From the NCBI GenBank assembly GCA_022839045.1, contig JALHDI010000014.1, positions 1 to 64,000 on the forward strand: DNA of 64,000 nt. Reading direction: 5' to 3'. A model generated the notes under the pieces. The model worked only from the letters and a program-made list of their open reading frames with translations. It had not been told where the DNA came from and searched no databases. Source of the DNA: Sporomusaceae bacterium (GTDB taxonomy: Bacteria > Bacillota_C > Negativicutes > Sporomusales_B > UBA7701). Shown here piece by piece: positions 44,196 to 54,956 of the stretch (the stretch's first letter is position 1; each line of letters starts with the position of its first letter). The position numbers and the translations under genes were made by a program.

Positions 44196-47100
44196 AATGT
44201 AAGTCTGCAAAAAAGAAAATATCGAAAAAACAAGCCCTGTCGATAGCCTTGGCGGCAATTAACGGGATTAATACCATGGCGCCGGTGGCGGCCGCCTTTC
44301 AGGACCTGTTCAAAGAACGGTATTGTGCGTTTGACCGTTATGTGACCGGTATGAACGGAGCTGGCAACCTGGTTGACCGGCTTTTTTTCAAAACGGCTTA
44401 TGCCGCCGACAATGAAACCATCGGGCCATCAGATACGCAAAATATCACCTCCGGTCAAGTAAGTACCGGGACTAAAATCAGCGGATTACAGAACGTGTAC
44501 AGCGGCGGCACCGCTGTTTCAAGCACACTAAACTACTATGGGCAGCAGCAGGTGCATGATGGCGGTATCGCAGATTCAACATTTATAAATAGTTGCGGAT
44601 GGCAGTATGTGTTAAGCGGAGGCACTGCGAACATTACCAGTGTCAAAGTCGGCGGATTCCAGTACGTATCCGCCGGCGGTACTGCTATCTCAACCTTTAT
44701 CAGCGGTACCGACGCGCAGCAGTTTGTTTACGGCAATGCGACGTCAGGCAGTATCGCTAACGGCGGCGTGCAGCATGTGTCGGGCGGCGGCACCGCGACT
44801 GCCTTCAATATGTACAATGGCGGCACGCAAAGTGTTGAAGGCGGCAGTGTGTCGGGAGGCTTCGTAGATTATAACGGGATTCAGAATGTTAGCGCCGGCA
44901 ATGTAGTGGGAACCTCGGTAGGTTATTATGGCGTACAGAATGTTAGCGGCGGCAATGTGTAGGGGACGGTGGTAAGTGTTGGCGGCGTACAGAATGTTAA
45001 GGGCGGCAACGTGTCGGGGACCACGGTATATAATATAGGCATCCAGAATATTACTGCCGGCAATGTGTCGGGAAGCGTGATAAATTATGGCGCGACGCAA
45101 AACGTAAGAGGCGGCAATGTGTCGGGGACAACCGTCGACGGCGGCACGGTGAATATATCCAGCGGCGCCGCCACATCGGGAACAAGGCTCATCAACGGCG
45201 GCCAGCAAATTGTATCCCAAGGAGGCACGGCGCATAATACGCAAATATCGGCCGGCGGCCACCAAATGGTATCCGGCCTGGCGTCAGGAGCAACGCTTTC
45301 CGGCGGCACGGAAACCGTAGCCAGCGGCGGTACCGCTTCGGGAACAATGATCAGCAACGCCGGTCTGCAGAATGTGATTGATGGCGGCACGGCGTATGGT
45401 ACGCAAATATTGTCCGGCGGCCTGCAGCGGGTGTCCGGCACGGCTTCGGGAGCGACGGTCTTCAGCGGCGGCGTGCAAACCGTATCCAGCGGGGGAACGG
45501 CAACCTCGGCCAGCCTGTCGGGCGGTGTGCAGAATGTACTCAGCAGCGGCTCGGCTGTCAATACCTATGTATATAGCGGCGGCGGGCAAAACGTATCCAG
45601 CGGGGGAACGGCAACCGCGACCACCCTATCGGGCGGCGGGCAAAATGTGCTTAGCGGCGGCTTGGCTGCCGGCACCTACATATCGTCCGGCGGCGTCCAG
45701 AGTGTATCCGGCGGCGGCAGCGCGTCAGCAACTAACGTTTACAGCGGCGGCACACAAGGTGTTTTGTCCAGCGGCACGGCGACTGGCGCATTCGTGCTAT
45801 CCGGCGGCGTGCTTGCGCTGGCGGCTGGCGGAACGGCCACCGGCGCAACGCTGTCTACAGGCTATGTGCTGCAGGCCGACACGAGCGCCAGCCTGGAAGC
45901 CGGCAGCGTGACCATCGCCAACGGGACGGCCACTAGCGTTACGCTGAACAGCGGCGGATCGCTGACGGTGCTGACCGGCCACCGGGCGAACGCGACGACG
46001 GTAAACAGCGGCGGCATGCAGACGGTCTCAGGCACGGCCTCTGGGACGACGGTTTCCAACGGCGGCTTGCAGAAGGTAATGATCGGGGGCTTAGCTACTG
46101 GTACATACGTTGCCAGCGGCGGTATGGAGATTGTCTCCAGCGGCGGCATGGCTGTCTCGGCGACCGTGGCGGCGGGCGGCAGCCAAAACCTGTCCGGCGG
46201 CTATGCGTCAGGTACAAACCTGTACGGCGTGCAGAACGTAGCAAGCGGCGGCGTGGCATCTGCCACCACTGTTAACGCCGGCGGCGCCCAGGATATCTAT
46301 AATGGCGGCGTGGCTTCGGGCAGCGTCGTCAGCGCCGGCGGTAGCCAGACGGTGTATAGCAGCGGCACGGCTATTTCAGCGACGGTGTCATCAGGCGGCG
46401 TGCAGACCGTGTCCAGCGGCGGCATGGCCTCAGGTACTGTCGTATCCTCCGGGGGCCAGCAGAATGTACTCTCCAGCGGCATGGCTATAGCGGCGACCCT
46501 ATCAGGCGGCGGAACGCAGACAGTGGCCAGCGGCGGTGTGACATCGAATACAACGGTGCTGGCCGGCGGGGCGCAGAACGTGTCCGGCGGCACGGCCTCG
46601 GGTACAGTCGCATCCTCCGGGGGTCAGCAGAATGTACTCGCCAGCGGCACAGCTATAGCGACGACCGTCTCTTCCGGCGGCACCCAGACGGTGTATGAAG
46701 GCGGCATGACGTCGGATACGACGGTGCTTACCAGCAGCGTGCAGACCGTGTCCAGTGGCGGGGTGGCCTCAGCCACCAACCTGTTCGCCGGCGGCACCCA
46801 GACGGTGTCGGCCGGAGGCACGGCCGCGAATACCCTGGTGTCGTCGGGTGGCGTGCAGAACGTGTCGAATGGCGGTACGGCGTCAAATACCTCGGTTACC
46901 AATGGCGGTGTGCAGAAGGTTTACGACGGCGGCTCGGCCGACGCCACTCGCGTTTTTGCCGGCGGCACCCAGGCCATTGCTTTCGGCGGGCAGGTGATCG
47001 ACGCAGTTATCGACAGCGGCGGCGTGCAGGCTTTGTTCAGCGGCGGCTCGACCATCTCGGCAACGGTCTCGAGCGGCGGCACCCAAGCTGTGCTTGAGGG

Positions 47101-50100
47101 CGGCATCGCCTACGATACCGCGGTTGTCTCCACCGGCAACCAGATTATCGCCTCCGGCGGCACGGCCTCAGGCACCGTCGTTTCTTCCGGCGGCAGCCAG
47201 ACGGTGACCAGCAGCGGCACAGCCATAGCGGCGACCCTATCGAACGGCGGCGTGCAGAACGTGTCCGGCGGCGTGGCCTCAGGTACTGTCGTATCCTCCG
47301 GGGGTCAGCAGAATGTACTCGCTAGCGGCACGGCCATAGCGGCGACCCTATCGGGCGGCGGCACCCAGACGGTATCTGTCGGCGGCGTGACGTCGAATAC
47401 AACGGTGCTGGCCGGCGGGGCGCAGAACGTGTCCGGCGGCACGGCCCCAGCGGCACGGCCATAGCGGCGACCGTCTCTTCCGGCGGTACCCAGACGGTGT
47501 CTGCCGGCGGCGTGACTTCAGCTACCACGGTACTCGCCAGTGGCATGGAGAATGTCGCCAGCGGCGGCGTGGCCTCGGGTACTGTCGTATCCTCCGGGGG
47601 CCAGCAGAACGTTTTCTCCAGCGGCACCGCCATCGCAGCTACTGTATCGAGCGGCGGAGCGCAGACAGTGGCCAGCAGCGGTGTGACGTCGAATACAACG
47701 GTGCTGGGCAGCGGGGCGCAAAACGTCTCCGGCGGCACGGCTTCGGGTACAGTCGTATCCTCCGGGGGCCAGCAGAACGTTTTCTCCAGCGGCACCGCCA
47801 TCGCGGCGACTGTATCGAGCGGCGGAACGCAGACGGTGACAAATGGCGGCGTGACATCAAATACAACGGTGCTGGCCAGCGGGGCGCAGAACGTGTCTAG
47901 TGGCGGCATAACCTTAGACACTGTCGTATCTTCGGGCGGGGCGCAGAATATTTTGAGCAACGGCACCGCTGTATCGGCGACCGTGTCGAGCGGCGGCACG
48001 CAAACGGTGTCGGCCGGCGGCGTGACCTCAGCTACCACGGTGTTCGCCAGCGGCGTGGAGAATGTCGCCAGCGGCGGCGTGGCCTCAGGCACAGTCGTAT
48101 CCTCTGGGGGCCAGCAGAATGTTCTCGCCAGCGGCAACGCTATATCGGCGACCGTGTCGAGCGGCGGCTCCCAGACGGTGTCGGCCGGCGGTGTGGCCTC
48201 GAATACCGCGGTGCTTTCCAGCGGCATACAGAACGTAGCCAGAGGCGGCGTGGCCTCGGGTACTGTTGTCTCAACGGGTGGTGTGCAGAACGTCCTGTCC
48301 AGCGGCACGGCCGTAGCAGCGATGGTAGCGAGCGGCGGCTCCCAGGCGGTGGCAAGTGGTGGTCTGGCCTCCAATACCGTCGTCTTCTCCGGTGGCGTGC
48401 AGGTGGTATCCGGTGGCGGTACGGCGATTGCGGCGGCACTGTCGGCCGGCGGCAGCCAGATCGTCCTTTCCAGCGGCACCACTTCCAACAACCTCGTCTA
48501 TGCCGGCGGCAGCCAGACGGTTTCCTCCGGCGGCGTGGCCTCGGGAACTACGGTGTTTGCGGGCGGCAGCCAGACCGTCTCTGGCGGCGGCAGCGCCACC
48601 GCGGCCATTATCGCCGGCGGCACCCAGACGGTATACGGCACTGCCGCCAATACCTCAATCACTAGTGACGGCACCCAGAACATCGAGGCGGGCGGCACGG
48701 CTACAGATACCATGATTTTCGCCTGCATTCAGAACGTGTCGAGCGGCGCCCTTTCCTCGATCACCGTCATAAACTCCGGCGGCACCCCGAACGTCCTGGC
48801 GAGCGGCACCGCCGTCTCCACCACCGTGTACGCCGGCGGCAGCCAATACGTGTATAACGGCGGCACGGCTTCGGCCACCCTTGTTGCCGGCGGCCTCGAA
48901 TACGTGGCGAGCGGCGGCACCACCACCGACACCGGTGTCAGCGGCGGCACCCTCGACCTCGAACTTGGCGCCATAGTCGGCGGTACCACTACCCTGAGCG
49001 GCGGCACCATCGCCCTCATCGGCGACGGCAGCTACACCATCCCCGCCTTAACGGCCAGCGGCGGCACGGTGAAGTTGGCCTGCGGCACCACCGTCGGCCG
49101 CAGCCTGACCATCGCCAACCTCACCGGCTCGGCCAAATTCAGCATCAACACCAACCTGGCCGCCGGCACGGCGGATACCATAACCGTCATGGCCGCGACC
49201 TCCTCGACGGCCAACACACTGGCGGTGAATTACGATCCGGCCTACCTTACCGGTACAGGCATCACCGCGGCAACCCCGGTTACCTTTGCCAGCGTGGCCA
49301 GCGGCATCACCTTCACGGCAGCGGCCAGCGACTGGGGGGCCTACAGCTGGACGCCGACCATCACCAGCGACGCGGGCGGCACCACCTGGGCGGTCACCGG
49401 AATCACGGCCGTCGGCGCCAGCGAAACGGTCAAAACAGCCATTGACGCCGCCGCCGGCACGGCTATGCTGTGGCGGGCCGAGAACAACAACCTCACCCGG
49501 CGCATGGGTGAGCTTCGGGCCGCCAGCGGCGAGGCCGGCATATGGCTCAGGACCTACCGGGGCAGGCAGGACGTCGCTGTAGGCGGCCGGACGACCAACC
49601 AGCAATACACGGCTATCCAAGGCGGCTGGGACAAGAAGCTTGAAAAAAGTGACGGCGTGGCGTACGCCGGTTTGGCCCTCGGCTACTTGGAAGGCAGCAG
49701 CACGTATAGCAGAGGCAGCGGCGACGCTAGCAGCGTAACGGCGGGAGCCTATTACAGCTGGCTGGGCAAGGAGGGGCACTTCCTCGACTTCATCGCCAAG
49801 ATCGGCTGGCTGAGAAACAGTTATTCCAGCTACCTGAACGACGCCAATAACACCAAGGTTGACGGCAGCTACGATACCTGGGGCGGCAGCCTGTCGGCCG
49901 AGTACGGTTACCGGCAACAGCTCCAGAACAACTGGTACCTGGAGCCGCAGGCCGAGCTGATGCTCAGCCGGGTGAACGGCGGCGTCTATGTGACCAGCGA
50001 CGGTACGAGAATACGCAACAACGCCGTAAACTCCCTCGTCGGCCGTCTGGGAGTGGCGGTGGGCCGCCAAGTCGGTCAGACCCACTACTATGGTAAGGTC

Positions 50101-50328
50101 TCTTTGGCCCGCGAGTTTTCCGCCAAGGCCGGGATAACGGCCGCCAGCGGCAGTCTGTCGCCGGTGGAGATGAGGCAGGATCTCAGGGAGTCCTGGCTGG
50201 AGCTTGCCCTCGGCGTTACCGGCAGGATCGGCGCCAAGACCGACGGCTACCTGGAGATAACCCGCACGACAGGCAACATAGCCAAGACACCCTGGCAGTT
50301 CAACCTGGGAGCCATGTGGAACTTTTAG
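44192..50328 (+). pseudogene. AIDA-type autotransporter adhesin, interrupted by a nonsense codon and a 43-nt deletion
   Basis: One gene of about 2,045 codons in three pieces. Piece 1 (44192-44962): extended signal region (KCKSAKKKISKKQALSIALA) and the first strand-loop-strand repeats, ended by TAG at 44960-44962 where the other repeats have TCG (GTG TCG GGG); the frame continues unchanged to 47464. Piece 3 (47497-50328) is in another frame: at about 47446-47450 a 43-nt stretch of the repeat (from TCGGGTACAG through GTTTTCT in sister copies) is missing, which accounts exactly for the shift. The C-terminal about 280 residues are the outer-membrane beta-barrel (GEAGIWLRTYRGRQDV, ending AMWNF with Phe last). 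Without repair, no full-length adhesin can form. Confidence 0.9.
44470..48960 (+). repeat. strand-loop-strand repeat array of the adhesin passenger
   Basis: Long head-to-tail array of about 19-residue (57-nt) units of the form SGGxQxVxSGGxAxxTxV, with alternating Gly-Gly turns. Many units share long identical stretches (for example TCCGGGGG-CAGCAGAA), so recombination between copies is expected. Such arrays fold as beta-helices and are glycosylated on Ser/Thr. Confidence 0.85.
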
Positions 50329-50363
50329 GTAATCAGCAGGGCTAAAAGAAGGCATGGCGAAAC

Positions 50364-51230
50364 GTGGCCGATTTCAACGTTGTACAAGCCTGCCGGCATG
50401 GCAAACTGATTTTCAACAAAAACGACATATACATCGGTAAATCGCTTGCTTTATATGGCGAGTATTCCGAAGGTGAGGTCGACCTTTTCCGGCAGATCGT
50501 CCATCAAGGCGATACCGTGCTGGAAGTCGGCGCCAACCTGGGAGCCCACACCCTAGCGCTGGCGCAGCTTGTCGGTGAAGGCGGCTGCGTGCATGCCTTC
50601 GAACCCCAGCGGCTCGTCTTCCAGACGCTGGCCGGCAACCTGGCTCTAAATAGCGTGACCAATGTCTTTGCCTACCAGAAGGCGGTCGGAGAAGCCCCCG
50701 GCCGTATCATGGTGCCGGTGCTCGACTATCGTCGGGAAGTCAATTGGGGCGGTCTCGAACTCGGCGGCTGGGAGCAGGGCGAAGCGGTCGAGCAGATTAC
50801 CATCGACAGCCTGTCCCTTACGGCCTGCCATTTCATCAAGGTCGACGTCGAGGGAATGGAGCTGAGTGTGCTGAAAGGGGCACGCCAAACCATCAGGCGA
50901 TTTGAGCCGCTCCTGTATGTGGAAAATGACCGGGCGGATAAAGCCCCGACCCTGATCGCTTATCTGGACGAGTTGGGCTACGATCTGTATTGGCACCAGC
51001 CGCCGCTGTATAGCGAAAGCAATTATTTCGGCAATAAAGAGGATGTCTTTCGCCAACTGCGCCGGGATGAAAATGGCGGGGAGGTCTATCTCACGGTAGT
51101 TTCCCTGAATATGCTCTGTCTGCCGCGTGCGAGGCATATTAACCCCCAGGGTTTCGAGAAGATCGACGTCGGCCCCAAAAGCGCCAAACGGCAAACGGCG
51201 GGAAGCGCGAAAGCCAAAGGAGGGAAATAG
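50364..51230 (+). CDS. FkbM-family methyltransferase
   Basis: 288 residues. SAM-binding motif VLEVGANLGAHTLALAQLV, HAFEPQRLVFQTLAGNLALN, and FIKVDVEGMELSVLKGARQT (family core). FkbM enzymes O-methylate sugars or other small groups. Follows the adhesin by 35 bases, so it may modify adhesin glycans. A GTG start is used here; the ribosome-binding site is weak. The last about 30 residues are basic and probably disordered. Confidence 0.88.
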   Translation: MADFNVVQACRHGKLIFNKNDIYIGKSLALYGEYSEGEVDLFRQIVHQGDTVLEVGANLGAHTLALAQLVGEGGCVHAFEPQRLVFQTLAGNLALNSVTNVFAYQKAVGEAPGRIMVPVLDYRREVNWGGLELGGWEQGEAVEQITIDSLSLTACHFIKVDVEGMELSVLKGARQTIRRFEPLLYVENDRADKAPTLIAYLDELGYDLYWHQPPLYSESNYFGNKEDVFRQLRRDENGGEVYLTVVSLNMLCLPRARHINPQGFEKIDVGPKSAKRQTAGSAKAKGGK

Positions 51231-51232
51231 GC

Positions 51233-51511
51233 GTGACAAAGGAAATCTTCGCCGACGGCATAAGCGCGGTTCACGTCACCGGACAGCTGGTGCGCATCGA
51301 TCTGGTGACAGTGCAGCCACAGCATAAAAGTGACCACGGCCAGCCGGTCCTGGAGATGAGCGCGCGGCTCATCATGCCGCTGGAGGGGTTCGTGCAGTCT
51401 TTCGCCGTGCAGGAGAATATCCTAAAGCAGCTCATTGATGCCGGGGTGCTGACAAAAAAGCCTCCGGATCAGGCGGGTGTCGCCAATTTAGCAGAGAAAC
51501 AGGGCAGATAG
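51233..51511 (+). CDS. small conserved-looking protein of unknown function
   Basis: 92 residues, GTG start with GGAGGG 8 bases upstream, overlapping nothing but only 2 bases after the FkbM stop. I do not recognise it. The sequence has a beta-rich middle (AVHVTGQLVRIDLVTV, VLEMSARLIMPLEGF) and a helix (AVQENILKQLIDAGVL). It resembles the plan of DUF3467 proteins but not enough to assign it. Operonic position suggests a role with the surface-adhesin genes. Confidence 0.65.
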   Translation: MTKEIFADGISAVHVTGQLVRIDLVTVQPQHKSDHGQPVLEMSARLIMPLEGFVQSFAVQENILKQLIDAGVLTKKPPDQAGVANLAEKQGR

Positions 51512-51568
51512 AGAGTCCGCGCTGGAGTAAAAATCTATCCATGTAGGCTGCGGGAAAGAGGGTGTTTT

Positions 51569-52008
51569 TTGTTCACAGTAAAGAAGGCTTTTTGGCTGAC
51601 CATTCTTTCAACGTTTATTATTGCCGCAGCGTTTGGCGCGGCCCCGGCTAAGGCCGCGCCGGCGGCAACGACCGGCGTGGTGGATTATGACTATGTGGTT
51701 ACAACCATCCTGATATTGCGAAGGCCAACGACGCCTTTCGCATCGTACAGGAAGCGGCCAAGAAGGAGTTTGAGGAAAAATCGATCGGCCTGGGAGATAA
51801 GGAGAAGCAGGATCTCGACCGGCAACTAAGGCAGCAAGTCGAGCAAAAGCGCCGGGAACTGCTGCAACCAATCTTTGAAAGTGTCAATAGAGCGATAAAG
51901 GAAGCGGCCGAGGCCAAGGGCCTGACGATGGTGGTGCACAAAAACACCGTGGCCTGGGGCGGGCCGAATATTACCGAGGATGTGCTGAATAAGATGACAG
52001 GCAAGTAG
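51569..52008 (+). pseudogene. OmpH/Skp-like periplasmic chaperone, frameshifted
   Basis: TTG start with AGAGGGTG upstream; signal peptide (KKAFWLTILSTFIIAAAFGA ending AKAAPA), then GVVDYDYVV, after which the frame is lost. In the other frame a typical OmpH continues: HPDIAKANDAFRIVQEAAKK, EKQDLDRQLRQQVEQKRREL, LTMVVHKNTVAWGGPNITED. A one-base deletion near TGGTTACAACCA (about 51698) explains it. Would have been about 146 residues. Skp-like proteins escort outer-membrane proteins, here perhaps the autotransporter. Confidence 0.82.
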
Positions 52009-52527
52009 GATATGGCGATAGGCTGCCCAAGCAAGTGGGGGCAGCCTATTATGCGGCGGAGGCAAACAAGTATCGGGAGGCACTTATGAGCAGCAGAACG
52101 GACAGGATCGAGCAGGAGTACTGCCCGGTTTTTCATAAGCAGGTCAGTATCAGGGTCAGAACCCTGATACTAAGTGGTCAGGGATAAAAACCTTCGCCGA
52201 TGCACAGATCATATAAGTGTTTGGATACGCGTACTGATGCCGAATGCCTTAGCTGCAAGCTGGTCAACCGTTAGGTGGACGAACGCAAAGAGGGCAACGC
52301 AGGATTACCGACCAGAAAAACGAGTATCAGGGTTTTGATGGGATTTGGTCCCGGATCAGGGAAATTTCATATTAGAGGGATGCGATTTATTCGCATCCTT
52401 TCTTGGTCATCTGTTCCCTTATATCGTCTTTATAACATTTTCCTATTATCCCCCTTCGTTTCAGTTGCTTCTGGGGCATCTCAGGGAATCAGCTTAACGG
52501 TAGATGACGACGACATAGATAGATGAA
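52009..52527. other. gene-free stretch with two hairpins
   Basis: 519 bases without a convincing gene. AT the left end an 11-bp stem ATAGGCTGCCC/GGGCAGCCTAT (about 52017-52051) without a T-run, and further on AGTATCAGGGT-CAGA-ACCCTGATACT (52146-52171). The arm AGTATCAGGGT occurs again at 52323. Short open frames here look non-coding. Confidence 0.5.
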
Positions 52528-52773
52528 TCAGTCAATATGAGCAAAATCTCGCATCGTGTTTTCTACATCGCGCCGGAACTCTGGATCTGCGGCAGCTTTC
52601 TGCATGGCTACACGATATGTCAACCTGTCCAGCTTTCTGACGTATAACTCAAAAGCTTCCCTGGCTGCTTCGTCGAGAGAAGGCATGCCCAAAATGACGG
52701 CATGCCTTCTTAGTTTTTCTACTAAGTCTGATGGGAGCAAGAATGTGTAGTTCCTTTGAGTGGTTGCTGCCAA
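52528..52773 (-). CDS. ribbon-helix-helix-type small protein
   Basis: 81 residues on the opposite strand to its surroundings. NYTFLLPSDLVEKLRRHAV fits a ribbon-helix-helix DNA-binding N-terminus (strand then helix), followed by LDEAAREAFELYVRKLDRL. Such proteins are often antitoxins; no toxin is adjacent. TTG start with AAAGGG upstream. Family not recognised precisely. Confidence 0.55.
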   Translation of the reverse strand: MAATTQRNYTFLLPSDLVEKLRRHAVILGMPSLDEAAREAFELYVRKLDRLTYRVAMQKAAADPEFRRDVENTMRDFAHID

Positions 52774-52807
52774 TGTGCTCGCCCTTTCTTGTATTTATGG
52801 GATGCGT

Positions 52808-53226
52808 CTAGCCTGCTTTCGACGTATCTTTGGCGGATACAGTCGGCCAAACGACAGAGAATTTACCAACTAGCCGTTCTATATCGGCTTTCTTAAACAG
52901 ATACTGCCTCCCTCCATCGCAATCTGGGCCGGACACGGGGCTGATTCCTTTATCCAGACAGAGCTTAATAAAGTTATTCGGTGAAGTTCCCAGGTTACGG
53001 GCGCTCGGTGCACTGATGACATAGGTCTCTTTGAAGTTCTCCAACTCAAGGGAGAAATCGACCACCATTTTTTCGAGATATTTCCGTCCCTGGAGCCGAC
53101 AATCAACCCTTTCTTAATCCAAAAGAGCAGCACTTCTTGCTTTACCTTAAGGTAAGCTGCCGCTTCTTCCAAAGATAAACGGCCGTCTTTACTCTTCTCG
53201 ATTGTCTGCACCAAATACTCCTGCAC
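52808..53226 (-). pseudogene. helix-turn-helix (excisionase/MerR-like) protein, frameshifted
   Basis: Two minus-strand frames make one protein. The first (from 53226) reads SKDGRLSLEEAAAYLKVKQE and LFWIKKGLIVGSRDGN, a winged-helix excisionase-like module. The second (from 53068) reads FKETYVISAPSARNLGTSPN and YLFKKADIERLVGKFSV, a second similar module. The break is near 53070-53090. Probably a leftover from a mobile element. Confidence 0.6.
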
Positions 53227-53267
53227 ACGATGTACGGCGATCTGCTGCCCGGAATGTTCAACACCCG

Positions 53268-53385
53268 GGGATGGGTTTCAAACGGCTGGTTTTCCTTACC
53301 GCCTTCATTGAAGAGGGCATCTTCGGCCTGGGTCTCGCGGTCGCTTCCACTTATCTGTTCATGTTCATTCTCTTCGGCGCTTGCA
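53268..53385 (+). pseudogene. fragment of a TRAP transporter fused permease
   Basis: About 38 residues, RLVFLTAFIEEGIFGLGLAV and ASTYLFMFILFGA, match the conserved loop of TRAP large permeases (EGIFG-x-SATF-FLFILFGA). Nothing before or after fits, and the reading runs directly into a CoA-transferase fragment. Confidence 0.55.
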
Positions 53386-53617
53386 GGTCGCCAACGACCC
53401 GCATATCGCCGGCGCCCGCGAGATGTTCGTAAAAGTCGATCATCCTAAAGCTGGCAAGATGAGGATCACCGGAAACCAGATCAAGCTCAGTGGCACTCCC
53501 GTGCAAATCACCAACGCTGCTCCTCTCCTAGGGCAGTATACCAAGGAAATTCTCACGGATGTGCTAAATATTTCCGCCAAGGAGTTCGAGGATTTGGTCA
53601 AACAGGGGATCTTCTGA
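53381..53617 (+). pseudogene. C-terminal fragment of a family III CoA-transferase (CaiB/BaiF)
   Basis: 78 residues: VANDPHIAGAREMFVKVDHP, ITGNQIKLSGTP, APLLGQYTKEIL and a terminal KQGIF. These are the last blocks of CaiB/BaiF proteins, which have about 400 residues; the first 80 percent is missing. Joined to the TRAP fragment, so a deletion or recombination scar. Confidence 0.7.
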
Positions 53618-53681
53618 CACCCTGCCGGAGGCCGGTAACCGGCCTGCTGTTCTGAAGTCTTTAAGGAGGCTAGAGTTACTT

Positions 53682-54956
53682 ATGGGAGAGACATTAGCAG
53701 AAAAAATCCTCGCACGCTGCGCCGGCCTGCCCGCGGTAAAACCGGGTGACATCGTCACGGCCAAGGTCGACTGCGCCATGGGCGACGATGCCCTCGGCCC
53801 GTGGTTCATCGACGCCGAGATGCGGCGACTAGGCGTGAAGGTATGGGATACCGCGAAAACGGTCCTAATCAGCGACCATCTGGCGCCATCTGGCACCATC
53901 CATCACGCCGAGACGGTGGCCTTTACCGCCCGCTGGGCCAAGGAATACAACGTCGACAACTATTTTGAGGGCCTGGGGCCCTGCCATCAGATTCTGGCCG
54001 AGAATGGCTTTGACCTACCCGGCACGCTCCTCGTCGGGACCGACTCTCATACCTGCACCGCCGGCGCGTTCGGCTGCTTCGGTACCGGTATCGGCTCCAC
54101 CGAGCTTATCGGTGTGCTGGTCACCGGCGAAATTTGGCTACGGGTGCCCGAGTCGGTTAAGATTACCTGGGAAGGCCGGCTGCCCCAGCGGGTCATGGCC
54201 AAGGACATCATTCTGCGCACCATCAAAGATGTCGGCCACGCCGGGGCTACCTATCAGGCGATGGAATTCTGCGGGAGCACCATACGCAGCCTGCCGATGG
54301 ACGAGCGGATGTGCATCTCCAACATGGCCGTCGAGGCGGGGGCGAAAGCGGGCCTGATCGCCGCCGACAAGACCACCGAGGAATACCTCACAAAAATCGG
54401 CAACACCAAGCCTTACTATATCTTCACCAGCGACGCCGATGCCCGTTACATAGCGGAGCATTCCTACCGGTCTGAGGAGCTCGTGCCGCAGGTCGCCTGC
54501 CCCCACGCCGTCGACAACGTCTTCGATATAGACGCCGTTGCTGGTAAACCGATGCAGCGGGCCTACATCGGATCCTGCACCGGCGGCCGGCTGACCGATC
54601 TCCAAGCGGCCGCCGAGATACTCAAGGGCAAAAAGGTGTCTCGCGACTGCAAGCTGTTGGTTTCGCCCAGCTCGCAGGAAATCTGGAAGCAGGCGAACGC
54701 CATGGGCATCCTCGGCATTCTGGCCGAAGCGGGGGCGACTATCCTTGCTCCGACCTGCGGCGCCTGCGTGGGCCTGCACTCCGGCGTCATCGCTGCCGGC
54801 CAGAGTTGCGTATCGACTACAAACCGCAATTTCAAAGGCCGAATGGGCAGCAACGATTCTTTCGTATACCTGGCTTCGGCTGCGACTGTCGCCGCCTCGG
54901 CCATTGAAGGCAAGCTTGCAGATCCGCGGGCTTACCGTAAGGAGGGTCAGGCATGA
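53682..54956 (+). CDS. leuC: 3-isopropylmalate dehydratase/homoaconitase-type large subunit
   Basis: 424 residues, aconitase superfamily, short archaeal/clostridial LeuC type. Cluster-binding Cys in GTDSHTCTAGAFG (the first Cys), YIGSCTGGRLTDL and APTCGACVGLHSG. Start ATG 53682 with AAGGAGG upstream. Overlaps the small-subunit gene by 4 bases. leuA and leuB are absent; neighbours (CoA-transferase, TRAP and PFOR remnants) suggest instead a catabolic hydratase such as dimethylmaleate or methylmalate-type. Substrate not decidable from sequence. Confidence 0.87.
   Translation: MGETLAEKILARCAGLPAVKPGDIVTAKVDCAMGDDALGPWFIDAEMRRLGVKVWDTAKTVLISDHLAPSGTIHHAETVAFTARWAKEYNVDNYFEGLGPCHQILAENGFDLPGTLLVGTDSHTCTAGAFGCFGTGIGSTELIGVLVTGEIWLRVPESVKITWEGRLPQRVMAKDIILRTIKDVGHAGATYQAMEFCGSTIRSLPMDERMCISNMAVEAGAKAGLIAADKTTEEYLTKIGNTKPYYIFTSDADARYIAEHSYRSEELVPQVACPHAVDNVFDIDAVAGKPMQRAYIGSCTGGRLTDLQAAAEILKGKKVSRDCKLLVSPSSQEIWKQANAMGILGILAEAGATILAPTCGACVGLHSGVIAAGQSCVSTTNRNFKGRMGSNDSFVYLASAATVAASAIEGKLADPRAYRKEGQA

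Noticed and set aside
47322..48491. 389-codon minus-strand open frame in the adhesin array
   Set aside because: Repetitive Pro/Thr/Val protein produced by reading the strand-loop-strand repeats backwards.
44192..50328. TAG readthrough or stop-codon recoding in the adhesin
   Set aside because: The TAG replaces TCG in a repeat whose sister copies are all sense, and a second independent lesion exists; simple mutation is more likely than recoding.
52275..52526. 83-codon open frame in the gene-free stretch
   Set aside because: No ribosome-binding site, no recognisable domain, and low-complexity acidic end; most likely chance.
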